This document shows positions 55,956-64,000 of a DNA stretch of 64,000 nt, one piece after another. A program made the translations under genes and the position numbers. This DNA is from Natronincola ferrireducens (GTDB lineage Bacteria > Bacillota > Clostridia > Peptostreptococcales > Natronincolaceae): NCBI RefSeq assembly GCF_900100845.1, contig NZ_FNFP01000004.1:62001-126000 (forward strand), read 5' to 3'. Below the pieces are notes generated by a model that was not told where the DNA came from, did not search any database, and was given only the letters and a program-made list of their open reading frames with translations. Each line of letters begins with the position of its first letter. Within the stretch, counting starts at the first letter, position 1.

Positions 55956-55990
55956 AATTGACCCCCTTCTGATGTTGAAGGGGGTCAATT
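55956..55990 (+). terminator. terminator after the selenoprotein gene
   Basis: AATTGACCCCCTTC (55956-55969), loop TGATGTT, GAAGGGGGTCAATT (55977-55990), then TTAT: a perfect 14-base stem. Confidence 0.9.
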
Positions 55991-56093
55991 TTATATGATT
56001 TATTTGTATTTTCACAAAGTCATTGACAGTAAATTAAAGATGTACTCTATATAAGTAATCAACAGAAAAGTTATAAATTAAACTTTGGTGTAT

Positions 56094-56261
56094 TTACTTT
56101 TCAATCATAGATACTGGAAAGGCTGTACCATCCTCTAGTATTTTTAAAATTTTTAATTCGCGGCTTTTAGAATAAAAGATTTCTATAAAGCAATCACTAC
56201 AAAAATACCTGGATTTACTGAGTTTACCTGTATGTTCATTTCCACAAATAGGACACTTCAT
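56094..56261 (-). CDS. small zinc-ribbon protein
   Basis: 55 residues from ATG 56261 with a GAGGTGAT site. Two CxxC pairs, MKCPICGNEHTGK and YFCSDCFIEIF, would bind one zinc ion. The C-terminal half (ELKILKILEDGTAFPVSMIEK) is a short beta-type tail. Such ribbons bind nucleic acid or protein partners, but no specific family is recognised. It is a single minus-strand gene between the selenoprotein gene and the MarR gene. Confidence 0.75.
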   Translation of the reverse strand: MKCPICGNEHTGKLSKSRYFCSDCFIEIFYSKSRELKILKILEDGTAFPVSMIEK

Positions 56262-56524
56262 GCCATCACCTCAAAACATTCAAAAAATTTATCTATATAG
56301 TGAAAAATATAAACTATAGGAAAAGAGTAAAGTCTTTTCCTTGAAGGATTTATTATTACACTTTGTTGAAATACACTACCAAAATTATAATTTGTTCACA
56401 AATTATACAACCCCTAATCCCTATGGGTTATAAAAAATAACGATTACAAATATTTCTAATTATCATTATAGAGGATTGAAAATGATTTGACAAGGAAATA
56501 ATTCTAAAATCAAAATGTTTTATA
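56262..56524. other. intergenic region upstream of the MarR gene
   Basis: AT-rich. Only a short AACCC/GGGTT inverted repeat near 56408-56430 stands out. The minus-strand start of the zinc-ribbon transcript must also lie here. Confidence 0.35.
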
Positions 56525-56554
56525 TTGAAACTATGCCCTTATTAATTATATAAT
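56525..56554 (+). promoter_or_regulatory. promoter of the MarR-family gene
   Basis: TTGAAA (56525-56530), 18 bases, TATAAT (56549-56554), 26 bases before the start codon. Confidence 0.65.
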
Positions 56555-56580
56555 ATACAACATAGAAGAAAGGCAGGGTG

Positions 56581-57024
56581 ATGGAATTGACAGAAAATGA
56601 AATCCCGGAAATGCTACAAAGTTTTTATCTTTCCTTTGGTAGATGGATGAGATATCAATACAAAAGTCTAAAAGGCAAAGATGTTCTTACCTTACCGCAA
56701 TTTCAAGTGCTATTTATTATTGGCAACTTAGAAATTTGTAACATGTCAAGCCTCAGTGAAGTTATGGAGGTCAGTAAGGGAACTATGACCTGTATGTTGA
56801 ATAAGCTAGTGGAGGAGGATTATGTAGAGAGAAAAAGTTGCGTTAAGGATAGAAGAAATGTTTATGTCAGCTTAACAGAAAAGGGAAATAAAAAAGTAAA
56901 GGAAATAAGAACAAGATTATTAGAAACCATAACTATTGAATTAGAAGGCTTAGAGGAAGACGCTAGACAGCAGGTTCATCAAGGCCTAGAGATCTTAAGT
57001 AATATATTTAAAGGAAAAAAATAA
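56581..57024 (+). CDS. MarR family transcriptional regulator
   Basis: 147 residues from ATG 56581 (a GTG lies three bases upstream). The winged-helix MarR domain spans about 25-140: LTLPQFQVLFIIGNLEICNMSSLSEVMEVSKGTMTCMLNKLVEEDYVERKSCVKDRRNVYVSLTEKG-type sequence with the wing DRRNVYVSLT. It should bind DNA as a dimer and respond to a small ligand or to oxidation; Cys residues near the recognition helix (NMSS, MTCML) could be redox-active, which is speculative. It lies 156 bases before the SpoIID-amidase gene. No efflux or detoxification gene is adjacent, so the target is unknown. Confidence 0.93.
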   Translation: MELTENEIPEMLQSFYLSFGRWMRYQYKSLKGKDVLTLPQFQVLFIIGNLEICNMSSLSEVMEVSKGTMTCMLNKLVEEDYVERKSCVKDRRNVYVSLTEKGNKKVKEIRTRLLETITIELEGLEEDARQQVHQGLEILSNIFKGKK

Positions 57025-57180
57025 GGCTCCTTATCCCCAAAGTAAGAGTCACTATTATGCGATAGAAGTTGGAATTATGCACACGGAATCAAATTTTTTC
57101 ATATTATATACTACAATCAAAGATTTGAGAGGAGATTACTTCTATTAGCAGGACTCAAAAGAATAAGGGGGGTAAAGGAG

Positions 57181-58584
57181 TTGAAAAAAGCTATTGAAAC
57201 AATATATATAAATATATACAATCCCATTGGGGATAAGATAACAACAAAACCACTGGAGGAACTAGTAAAAGAGTTGGTGGCATGGAGTATGCCGCTGACT
57301 TTTCATATAGAGGCCTTAAAGTGTCAAAGTATTATTATGAGGACGAAAATAGCTAAAATGTTAAAGGAACCCCACATATCTCTGGAGGCATTTGAGGGTA
57401 TTATCCCGTTGGAAGATTATAGGGAAGTGTGGGGCAGGAATTTTCAAAAAAATATAAGCACTTTAAATAATACAGTAGATGATACAGAAGGCATCATTAT
57501 TATTTTTAATAACAAACCTATCGATGCTAGATTTCACACGGTTTGTGGTGGTGCCACTGAGAATAGTGAAAATGTGGATGGTAACATTGTTCAATATTTA
57601 CGCAAGGTACTATGTAGCTATTGTCAAAACACCCCTTATAATCTTAGCTATAAGGATATGACCATTGAAGATATAGAAGAGAAGCTAGGGGTTCAATTTA
57701 TAAAGGAAAGTCCATCTAAAACCTTGGAAATTGAAAATATGTTTTATGATATTGTTCGGGATGAAGAGGGAAGAGTTATCAGGCTGAAGGTTGGGGGAAG
57801 GGAATTTACCGGAAAGAAATTAATGGAACTTTTACAATTAAACTCCACAAGATTTAGTTGGAAACCAGAGAAAATAAGGTTTTTTACTACAGGAAAAGGT
57901 GATGGTGTGGGTTTATGTCAATATGGCGCCAATGAAATGGCCAAGACAGGCAAAAAATTTCATGAAATATTAGAATATTACTATACGGGGATAAGCTTTA
58001 AAAATATGGAGGCAAGTGACATAAAAAAGCCCTTAAAGGGAAAGACTATAGTAATTGATGCAGCCCATGGTGGTGAAAAAGGAGAAGACCATGTAGGCTC
58101 CAAAGGATTAAGGGAAAAGGATGTAAATTTAGCCGTCTGCTTTAGCTTGGAGGAGCATCTACAACAATTGGGTGCTGATGTATACATGACGAGAAGAGAA
58201 GATGAATATATTCCCCTCACACAAAGGGCTTCCTTTGCTAATGAAATTTCACCTGATTTTTTTATTACTATCCATCAAAACTATTTTAAGCATCCATCTA
58301 TTTCAGGGACAGAGATCTATTATTATAGAGGAGATGAAGATGCTAAAAAGCTAGGGAAAATCATTATAGAGGAAATAACCCGTCAATTGCATACCACCAA
58401 TAGAGGCGTGAAAACAGCAGAATTCTTTTTGCTGCGGGATGTAAAAGTCAGTTCTATCCATATAGAATTAGCCCATATATCCAATCCCCAGGAAGAAGCT
58501 CTTTTAATGGAGCAGGAATTTAGAGAAAAGGCTGCCCTAGCCATAGCCAAAGGGATTGTAGAGTATTATAGATATTCTCTTTAA
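57181..58584 (+). CDS. SpoIID-like glycan lyase fused to N-acetylmuramoyl-L-alanine amidase
   Basis: 467 residues from TTG 57181; GGGGGG lies eight bases upstream. The first about 275 residues match SpoIID, a lytic transglycosylase of spore engulfment, including the catalytic Glu44 in EALKCQS and TVCGGATEN. Residues about 285-467 are an Amidase_3 domain with zinc ligands in DAAHGG, REKD and TIHQN, and the catalytic Glu in IHIELAHISN. One protein would thus cut glycan strands and stem peptides, jobs done in Bacillus by SpoIID and SpoIIP. No signal peptide or membrane anchor is visible at this start, although the frame stays open about 170 bases upstream, so the true start is uncertain. Confidence 0.85.
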   Translation: MKKAIETIYINIYNPIGDKITTKPLEELVKELVAWSMPLTFHIEALKCQSIIMRTKIAKMLKEPHISLEAFEGIIPLEDYREVWGRNFQKNISTLNNTVDDTEGIIIIFNNKPIDARFHTVCGGATENSENVDGNIVQYLRKVLCSYCQNTPYNLSYKDMTIEDIEEKLGVQFIKESPSKTLEIENMFYDIVRDEEGRVIRLKVGGREFTGKKLMELLQLNSTRFSWKPEKIRFFTTGKGDGVGLCQYGANEMAKTGKKFHEILEYYYTGISFKNMEASDIKKPLKGKTIVIDAAHGGEKGEDHVGSKGLREKDVNLAVCFSLEEHLQQLGADVYMTRREDEYIPLTQRASFANEISPDFFITIHQNYFKHPSISGTEIYYYRGDEDAKKLGKIIIEEITRQLHTTNRGVKTAEFFLLRDVKVSSIHIELAHISNPQEEALLMEQEFREKAALAIAKGIVEYYRYSL

Positions 58585-58675
58585 ATATTTTTGTGATTTT
58601 ATGGATTCATGAGATTTTAGTTGATTTTATAAAGAAAAATTTATTTTTTCCGCAATTTATTATAGAAAAGATTTG

Positions 58676-58749
58676 TTGACAAGTCTCTTGTAAACATTGT
58701 ATAATATTTTGTTAAACCAATTGACAAAGTTTTAATATTGTGTTATCAT
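58676..58749 (+). promoter_or_regulatory. two tandem consensus promoters of veg
   Basis: P1: TTGACA (58676-58681), 18 bases, TATAAT (58700-58705). P2: TTGACA (58721-58726), 17 bases, TATCAT (58744-58749). Both match the vegetative consensus closely, in line with the well-known strength of veg promoters in Bacillus. Confidence 0.85.
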
Positions 58750-58795
58750 ATATATTATTATACATGTTGTTAGAGATGTGAAAGAAGGTGATGGT

Positions 58796-59062
58796 TTGGC
58801 AGATAGAAATACCTTAAATGAAATTAGAAGAAATATCGAAGGATATGTAGGAGAGAAGGTCACATTAAAGGCAAATAAAGGTAGAAAGAGAACCATGGTT
58901 CGGGAAGGTGTTTTAGAAAACACTTATCCAAGTATTTTTGTAGTGAGAATCAATGGGGATTATAATTCCGTAAGACGAGTATCCTACAGCTATTCCGATA
59001 TTCTAACCGAGTCAGTAGAAGTCACCGTCAGTAAAGACAATCATGAGATAAAAGTAAGTTAG
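58796..59062 (+). CDS. veg: Veg family protein
   Basis: 88 residues from TTG 58796 with AAGGTGAT upstream; a GTG 18 bases earlier gives an untypical longer N-terminus. It matches Veg of Bacillus closely in pattern: a helical start (TLNEIRRNIEGYVGEKVTLKANKGRKRT), LENTYPSIFVVRI and SVRRVSYSYSDILTESVEVT. The SH3-like fold and the role in biofilm or spore outgrowth are known only loosely. Two tandem strong promoters precede it and a strong terminator follows, so it is a highly expressed single gene. Confidence 0.95.
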   Translation: MADRNTLNEIRRNIEGYVGEKVTLKANKGRKRTMVREGVLENTYPSIFVVRINGDYNSVRRVSYSYSDILTESVEVTVSKDNHEIKVS

Positions 59063-59065
59063 TGT

Positions 59066-59100
59066 AAACCACCTAAGACCAGGTGGTTTTTTTTTATTTT
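59066..59100 (+). terminator. terminator after veg
   Basis: AAACCACCT (59066-59074), loop AAGACC, AGGTGGTTT (59081-59089), then a run of T. Confidence 0.93.
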
Positions 59101-59484
59101 TGATGAAAAAATGGGAAGTAACTATTTTTCAACAAATGGGGAATGAATAGATGATTTCCTTAAGAATATATAGCATAATAAAATTCATATTTATACAATT
59201 AATCAAAGATCTATAACAAACATTGAAAAGCATTGATTTGATCTAGGAATAGAATAAATATGTATTATTTTTAAAAAACATTCAAGAAAATTCAGTATTT
59301 TTTTAATGCACATCCTATTTAACATAAACATTAATATTGTATATTTCAGGAGATACAGCATATTATGTAGGAAAGGGATTATATAGACTTCTTAACGTGT
59401 TTTAAAAATCAACAAGCTTAAAGGAATCCATGAAATAGATTCCCTATAACTCACCTAAAATTAGAAGAAGTATTAAATAAATAC
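59101..59484. other. AT-rich intergenic region upstream of arcA
   Basis: About 380 bases without a gene or stable structure. Several loose ATTCATATTTATAC-like words occur, for example near 59181, and could be weak arginine-regulator half-sites, but none is convincing. Confidence 0.35.
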
Positions 59485-59513
59485 TTGAATATTTATAAAA
59501 AAATATGTATAAT
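59485..59513 (+). promoter_or_regulatory. promoter of the arc operon, with a possible ARG-box half-site
   Basis: TTGAAT (59485-59490), 17 bases, TATAAT (59508-59513), 73 bases before arcA. The -35 overlaps TTGAATATTTATAA. Its left half fits the arginine-regulator half-site TGAAT, but the right half is poor. Confidence 0.65.
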
Positions 59514-59586
59514 TAGTTAAAAATAAATCAACGGTATTGTTTAATAGCACCTTAATTAAAGGAAAAACAAAAAGGGGGGGATGTAA

Positions 59587-60807
59587 ATGCCAGAAAGATT
59601 TTTAAATGTATCTTCTGAAATAGGTAAATTAAAAATAGTTCTTTTACATAGACCTGGAAGAGAGCTGGAAAGATTGACTCCTCAGTACTTACAAGAGCTG
59701 TTATTTGATGATATACCTTGGTTAAAGAAAATGAAGGAGGAGCATGATGGTTTTGCAAAGATGATGGAGGATAGGGGCTGTCAAACTTATTATTACGAAA
59801 CACTATTGGATGAAATTCTAAAGGATAGGACTATCAGATTTAATTTTATTACGGATATTGTAACGAACTGCAATATAAAGAATGTTGATCTAGAAAGGCT
59901 GCTAATAGAATTTCTTCAAGGCAAGACCGTTGAAGAAATTGTGGAAATTGCCATAGCAGGCCTTCATAAAAGGGATTTCCCTGATATAGAAAGGGAACTT
60001 CATTTAGTAGATTATATACGGAGAGAATACCCCTTTTATATTAATCCTCTTCCCAATCTTTATTTTACTAGAGATATTGGTGCTGTAATTGGTGAAGGAC
60101 TATCTATTAATAAAATGAAGACGGCGGCTAGAGATCGAGAAACCATGTTTTTAAAGTATATTTATCAGTATCATCCAACCTTTAAAAGAGAGGTAACCCC
60201 CCTATGGTACGATTATAAGGAAACCCACAGTTTAGAAGGAGGAGACATACTGGTATTGAGTCCTAAGGTGGTGGCTATAGGCTGTAGTGAAAGAACCTCT
60301 GCTGCTGCTATAGAAACCATCTCTCAAAGACTATTTAAGGAAAGCAATATAGAAAAGGTAATTGCTGTAGAAATACCCTGTACTAGAGCCTATATGCATT
60401 TAGATACGGTATTTACAATGGTGGATCAGGATAAATTTACAATTTATCCTGGGATAGAGGATACGGTAAAGGCCTATGAACTAACAGCAGGGAAAATGAC
60501 ACCTAAAGTAAAACCAATGGATAGCTTAAAGGATGCTCTAAAGAATGCTTTAAATCTACCCGCCATAAAATTTATTCAAAGTGGTGGTGGTGATGAAATT
60601 ACAGCTGCCCGGGAACAATGGAATGACAGTACCAATACACTAGCTATTGCTCCGGGGGTTGTTGTTACCTACAACAGAAATGAATCCTCGAATGAAACCT
60701 TAAGACAACATGGGATAGAAGTTATAGAAATAGAAGGGTCTGAGTTAGTAAGGGGGAGGGGAGGTCCACGATGTATGTCTATGCCACTGGTAAGAGAGGA
60801 CTTATAA
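59587..60807 (+). CDS. arcA: arginine deiminase
   Basis: 406 residues, the standard length. It converts arginine to citrulline and ammonia, the first step of the deiminase pathway. Catalytic-site segments are NLYFTRDIG, LEGGDILVLSPKVVAIGCSERTS, MHLDTVFTMVD and the nucleophile Cys near 398 in GRGGPRCMSMPLVREDL. Cytoplasmic. A GGGGGGG site precedes the ATG. It is the first gene of arcA-arcB-arcC, separated from arcB by a hairpin and a structured repeat. No arginine/ornithine antiporter gene (arcD) lies in the window. Confidence 0.97.
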   Translation: MPERFLNVSSEIGKLKIVLLHRPGRELERLTPQYLQELLFDDIPWLKKMKEEHDGFAKMMEDRGCQTYYYETLLDEILKDRTIRFNFITDIVTNCNIKNVDLERLLIEFLQGKTVEEIVEIAIAGLHKRDFPDIERELHLVDYIRREYPFYINPLPNLYFTRDIGAVIGEGLSINKMKTAARDRETMFLKYIYQYHPTFKREVTPLWYDYKETHSLEGGDILVLSPKVVAIGCSERTSAAAIETISQRLFKESNIEKVIAVEIPCTRAYMHLDTVFTMVDQDKFTIYPGIEDTVKAYELTAGKMTPKVKPMDSLKDALKNALNLPAIKFIQSGGGDEITAAREQWNDSTNTLAIAPGVVVTYNRNESSNETLRQHGIEVIEIEGSELVRGRGGPRCMSMPLVREDL

Positions 60808-60829
60808 ATAAAAAAATAAAATGATATTT

Positions 60830-60861
60830 AATTCATAGGGGGTTTTTACGGCCTATGAATT
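60830..60861 (+). promoter_or_regulatory. intercistronic hairpin after arcA
   Basis: AATTCATAGG (60830-60839) and CCTATGAATT (60852-60861), a perfect 10-base stem with a T-rich loop but no T-run after it. It may limit read-through or define an RNA end. Confidence 0.6.
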
Positions 60862-60874
60862 ATAGCCGAATTTA

Positions 60875-60937
60875 CTTCGAGGATGTAGTGCTTGATCTCC
60901 CCCTTAAGTGGGGTGAGTCTTAGCAATACATCGAAGG
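60875..60937 (+). repeat. copy C of the CTTAGCAATACAT motif within a structured hairpin
   Basis: CTTCGAGGATGTA (60875-60887) pairs, with a small bulge, with TACATCGAAG (60927-60936). Inside, CTCCCCC pairs with GTGGGG around TTAA. The right side holds GTCTTAGCAATACATCGA, matching copy A (34321) and partly copy B (40511). It lies 32 bases before arcB. A dispersed hairpin element or a conserved leader structure are both possible. Confidence 0.55.
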
Positions 60938-60968
60938 ATAAAAATTATATTTTAAGGAGGAATTCTTC

Positions 60969-61961
60969 ATGCCGGTTAATTTAAAAGGGAGAAGCTTACT
61001 TACATTAAAGGATTTCACCCCCCAGGAAATCCAATATTTACTGGACTTATCTAGAGATTTAAAGGTTAAAAAGAGAAATGGTGGAAAGGAAAAATTATTA
61101 GAAGGAAAAAATATTGTTTTGCTATTTGATAAAACATCTACTAGAACTAGATGTGCTTTTGAAGTGGCGGCTCTAGATGAAGGTGCCCATGTTACCTTTT
61201 TAGGAACCAATGATTCTCAAATCGGAAAAAAGGAATCTTTAGAGGACACAGCAAAGGTTTTAGGAAGATTTTATGATGGGATGGAATATAGAGGTTTTAA
61301 ACAAGAGGTTGTTGAATTGTTGGCAAAGCATGCAGGGGTTCCAGTATGGAATGGCTTAACAGACCTATACCATCCAACCCAAATTTTAGCCGACCTGTTA
61401 ACTATTACAGAGCACCTAATGAAGCCTTTAAACAAGGTGAAGTTAAGTTATGTGGGAGATGCTAGAAATAACATGGGTAATTCTTTAATGATCGGAGCAG
61501 CTAAAATGGGGATGGATTTCAGAGCTGTAGCACCAAAGGAGTTATTCCCATCTGAAGAATTGGTTGCTGAAATGAGGGATGTTGCTAAGGCAACAGGAGG
61601 TAAAATCACTCTAACAGAAGACATTGCCGAAGGAGTTAAAGATGTAGATGTAATCTACACAGATGTATGGGTATCTATGGGGGAAGAAGCTGAGTTTGAG
61701 GCTAGAATCAAACAGCTATTGCCTTATCAAGTGAATATGAATATGTTGAAGATGACAGGAAATCCAGATGTGATTTTTATGCACTGTTTACCTGCCTTCC
61801 ATGACATTGAAACAAAGGTTGGAAGAGAAATCCATGAAAAGTTTGGGTTGAAGGAAATGGAAGTTACGGATGAAGTCTTTAAAAGTAAGCATTCTGTAGT
61901 ATTTGATGAAGCAGAAAACAGAATGCATACTATAAAAGCGGTTATGGTAGCAACTTTATAA
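60969..61961 (+). CDS. arcB: ornithine carbamoyltransferase (catabolic context)
   Basis: 330 residues. It interconverts ornithine plus carbamoyl phosphate and citrulline; in this operon it splits citrulline. Motifs: carbamoyl-phosphate loop [47 protein letters not shown] and the C-terminal [15 protein letters not shown] precedes the ATG. Sequence alone does not separate the catabolic from the anabolic (argF) form; the position between arcA and arcC decides. It ends 15 bases before arcC. Confidence 0.96.
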   Translation: MPVNLKGRSLLTLKDFTPQEIQYLLDLSRDLKVKKRNGGKEKLLEGKNIVLLFDKTSTRTRCAFEVAALDEGAHVTFLGTNDSQIGKKESLEDTAKVLGRFYDGMEYRGFKQEVVELLAKHAGVPVWNGLTDLYHPTQILADLLTITEHLMKPLNKVKLSYVGDARNNMGNSLMIGAAKMGMDFRAVAPKELFPSEELVAEMRDVAKATGGKITLTEDIAEGVKDVDVIYTDVWVSMGEEAEFEARIKQLLPYQVNMNMLKMTGNPDVIFMHCLPAFHDIETKVGREIHEKFGLKEMEVTDEVFKSKHSVVFDEAENRMHTIKAVMVATL

Positions 61962-61976
61962 AAAGGAGGACACAGC

Positions 61977-62936
61977 ATGATGCAGAAGAAGAGTAGAATC
62001 GTATTGGCCCTAGGAGGCAATGCTCTACAAGCTGATCCCAAGGATACTAGAGCAGAATCTCAGTTGGTTACTGCAAAGGAAACAGCAGTGGCTATTGTGG
62101 ATTTAATTGAAGAAGGTCATGAGGTAATTATTGCCCATGGTAATGGGCCTCAGGTAGGGCAGATAATTGCCACCTATGAAGCAGCTGCTCAAACTAATCC
62201 TGGTATACCAGTCATGCCTTTCCCAGAATGTGGTGCCATGAGTCAAGGCTACATAGGTTATCACTTACAACAAGGAATTAGAGAAGAAATGAAAAATAGA
62301 GGATTAGATAAAAATGTTGCCACCATTGTTACCCAAGTAGTGGTGGATAAAAATGATCCAGGTTTTGAAAATCCGACAAAGCCGGTAGGCTCCTTCTTTA
62401 ATGAGGAAGAAGCTAAAATCCTTATGGATAAAAAGGGCTATACTATCAAGGAAGATTCCGGAAGGGGTTGGAGAAGGGTGGTGGCCTCACCGGAGCCGTT
62501 AGATGTGGTAGAAGCTCCCATTATAAAAACCTTGGTAGAGGCGGGACATATTGTCATCACAGTGGGTGGTGGCGGTATACCAGTAATTAAGGAGGATATG
62601 GGGGCACTAAAGGGGGTTCCGGCTGTAATTGACAAAGATTTTGCATCAGAGAAGATAGCAGAAATATTGGAGGCAGATTATTTGATTATTTTAACCGCGG
62701 TTGAAAAAGTATCTATTTATTTCAATACACCTGAGCAAAAAGAATTGGATACTATGACGATAGGGGAAGCGAAGCAGTATATAGAAGAAGGACATTTTGC
62801 TCCTGGTTCTATGCTGCCTAAAGTAAAGGCTGCTATAAAATTCGTTGAATCAAAGGCTGGAAGAAAAGCATTAATTACCTCTTTAGAAAAGGCTAAGGAA
62901 GGAATTCAAGGAAAAACAGGAACTATATTACAATAA
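61977..62936 (+). CDS. arcC: carbamate kinase
   Basis: 319 residues. It transfers the phosphate of carbamoyl phosphate to ADP, giving the ATP yield of the arginine deiminase pathway. Typical motifs are VLALGGNALQ, HGNGPQVGQI, TVGGGGIPV and the C-terminal GSMLPKVKAAIKFVES. GGAGG lies seven bases before ATG 61977; an ATG follows directly and is the alternative start. It is the last gene of the arc operon. No clear terminator is seen after it, only a small GGGGTCCCC. Confidence 0.97.
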   Translation: MMQKKSRIVLALGGNALQADPKDTRAESQLVTAKETAVAIVDLIEEGHEVIIAHGNGPQVGQIIATYEAAAQTNPGIPVMPFPECGAMSQGYIGYHLQQGIREEMKNRGLDKNVATIVTQVVVDKNDPGFENPTKPVGSFFNEEEAKILMDKKGYTIKEDSGRGWRRVVASPEPLDVVEAPIIKTLVEAGHIVITVGGGGIPVIKEDMGALKGVPAVIDKDFASEKIAEILEADYLIILTAVEKVSIYFNTPEQKELDTMTIGEAKQYIEEGHFAPGSMLPKVKAAIKFVESKAGRKALITSLEKAKEGIQGKTGTILQ

Positions 62937-63032
62937 TTATTTAGGGCAGAAGTACCCACCTGGGGTCCCCTTATTTCACTATAGAATTATATAAAAATCA
63001 ATAATAATACTTAACTATAGACTATTTAAAAA

Positions 63033-63062
63033 TTGTTATTTTCTTAAAGTTTTTGATATACT
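63033..63062 (+). promoter_or_regulatory. putative promoter of the YcdB/YcdC-type gene
   Basis: TTGTTA (63033-63038), 18 bases, TATACT (63057-63062), 54 bases before the start codon. Confidence 0.5.
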
Positions 63063-63116
63063 AGTTATGATTAACATATTAGGTATATTTTTACAAAAAA
63101 GAAAGGACGTGTTTAG

Positions 63117-64000
63117 ATGGGTTTCAAAAAGACCATTGCTGGTCTAGTTGTAGGGGGATTACTGGTTTCCAATGGAGCTTTTGTCTTTGGAGCTACAAGT
63201 ACAGTGCATATATCAAGGGTAGTGGATGAAGCTGTAGGTTATGACATGGGGAAGGAAGATGCTGCCCAACCCAATGCCAATATGAAAGAAGAAGAGGCGT
63301 TAAAGATAGGGAAGGACTATCTTCAAAAGTATTTTAACCTAGAGATTGATGAAAAGGGACAAAACTTTGAAAGCAATATCCAATTTCGAGAGGATTGGAA
63401 TAGAAAAGGGAACTTTGTATGGGAATTGGGCTTTCATAGACATGGAAGAAATGAGTATTTAAGTGTAAATGTCACCATCAGGGACGAAGATGGTAAGCTA
63501 ATGGGGCTAAGAAAACATCAAGATCATCGAAGCGAAGAAAATCAAATCGCTAAATATACCCGTGAGGAAGCTGAAAAGATAGCCCATGAATTTTTATTAA
63601 AAAGTAATAAAGATATTTTAGACCAGCTTATTTTAGATCCAAAATTTCACACCCCTCACTATTATGGACATATGGGGAACGGACTAAATCCTAGTGAATA
63701 CGCTATTTCCTATATGAGACAACAAGATGGTATCCCAGTGCTACATAATGGAGTACAAATAGGTGTCAATAGTGGTAGTGGAGAAGTTACCTCCTATAGT
63801 TTAAATTGGAGTGAAGAAAAGTTCCCAGAGAAGAAGACAGTTATTAGTGAAGAAGAGGCTAAGGAAGCTTTCAAGGACAACATAAAGCTGGAATTAAGCT
63901 ACATTCCTGTTAGAGATACAAGCCAGGGCTATAGTGATGGTGTAAAGGAAGTGAAGTTAGCCTATTCACCAAGATTTGATAGTGGTGCTTGGGTAGACGC
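63117..64000 (+). CDS. exported YcdB/YcdC-domain protein (partial, runs off the window)
   Basis: At least 294 residues; the frame is open at the window edge. ATG 63117 follows AAAGGA. The N-terminus is a signal peptide (MGFKKTIAGLVVGGLLVSNGAFVFGA), with likely cleavage after FGA, and no lipobox. The mature part repeats the pattern EEEALKIGKDYLQKYFNL, TREEAEKIAHEFLLKSN and SEEEAKEAFKDNIKLEL, helical starts of repeated YcdB/YcdC-like units with beta-rich segments such as VPVLHNGVQIGVNSGSGEV-type sequence between them. The protein should be secreted or wall-associated; some longer relatives carry S-layer homology domains at the missing end. The function of the family is unknown. Confidence 0.85.
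   Translation, partial: MGFKKTIAGLVVGGLLVSNGAFVFGATSTVHISRVVDEAVGYDMGKEDAAQPNANMKEEEALKIGKDYLQKYFNLEIDEKGQNFESNIQFREDWNRKGNFVWELGFHRHGRNEYLSVNVTIRDEDGKLMGLRKHQDHRSEENQIAKYTREEAEKIAHEFLLKSNKDILDQLILDPKFHTPHYYGHMGNGLNPSEYAISYMRQQDGIPVLHNGVQIGVNSGSGEVTSYSLNWSEEKFPEKKTVISEEEAKEAFKDNIKLELSYIPVRDTSQGYSDGVKEVKLAYSPRFDSGAWVD

Overview
The window looks like a chromosomal segment of an anaerobic, low-GC, endospore-forming Firmicute of the class Clostridia. The evidence is the AT-rich intergenic DNA, strong AGGAGG ribosome-binding sites with frequent TTG and GTG starts, a single-chain pyruvate:ferredoxin oxidoreductase, a tungsten-type aldehyde oxidoreductase, superoxide reductase, spore photoproduct lyase, a SpoIID-type protein, Veg, and an in-frame UGA read as selenocysteine. 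The gene content suggests an Alkaliphilus/Natronincola-like amino-acid fermenter; that placement is inference. I see no rRNA, tRNA, CRISPR array, transposase or phage gene.

Layout. 1-3073: end of a peptide-type ABC transporter operon with a DUF917 protein. 4103-7612: pyruvate:ferredoxin oxidoreductase behind a palindromic operator. 7798-13308 (minus): a complete five-gene peptide ABC transporter. 13815-19660: patatin phospholipase, cardiolipin synthase, superoxide reductase, argininosuccinate lyase, dUTPase and a small protein. 19835-22858: an LrgA/LrgB pair converging on a molybdopterin oxidoreductase. 23057-27775: a sigma-54 activator, its apparent enhancer sites, a -24/-12 promoter, aldehyde:ferredoxin oxidoreductase and two MoaD/ThiS-like proteins. 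28068-31801: ACT protein, homoserine dehydrogenase, threonine synthase and homoserine kinase. 31817-31985: a decayed chemoreceptor tail. 32093-37072: beta-propeller lipoprotein, two YdcZ-type membrane proteins, then a glutamate-cysteine-ligase-like enzyme overlapping a glutathionylspermidine-synthase-like ATP-grasp enzyme. 37136-39172: DUF421 and AI-2E-family membrane proteins. 39383-43317: ferric-iron ABC transporter behind a Fur-like site. 43386-48205: spore photoproduct lyase, metallo-hydrolase, HD protein, three small proteins and a CBS pyrophosphatase. 48470-52837: pstSCAB-phoU behind a four-repeat Pho box. 53008-55148: FMN-binding protein and NhaC. 55652-55939: HesB-like selenoprotein. 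56094-59062: zinc-ribbon protein, MarR regulator, SpoIID-amidase fusion and Veg. 59587-62936: arginine deiminase pathway arcABC. 63117-64000: start of a YcdB/YcdC-type exported protein.

Working together. Arginine breakdown (ArcABC) gives ATP, ornithine and ammonia. Peptide uptake, PFOR and the tungsten aldehyde oxidoreductase fit oxidation of amino-acid-derived 2-oxoacids and aldehydes with ferredoxin as acceptor. The sigma-54 activator very likely drives the aldehyde oxidoreductase. Phosphate and iron uptake each carry a recognisable cis site. The items most worth a second look are the UGA-interrupted HesB gene, the enhancer plus sigma-54 promoter, the ligase/ATP-grasp thiol-type pair, the first-operon ABC ATPase without its switch histidine, and the spore photoproduct lyase with serine at the usual hydrogen-donor cysteine.
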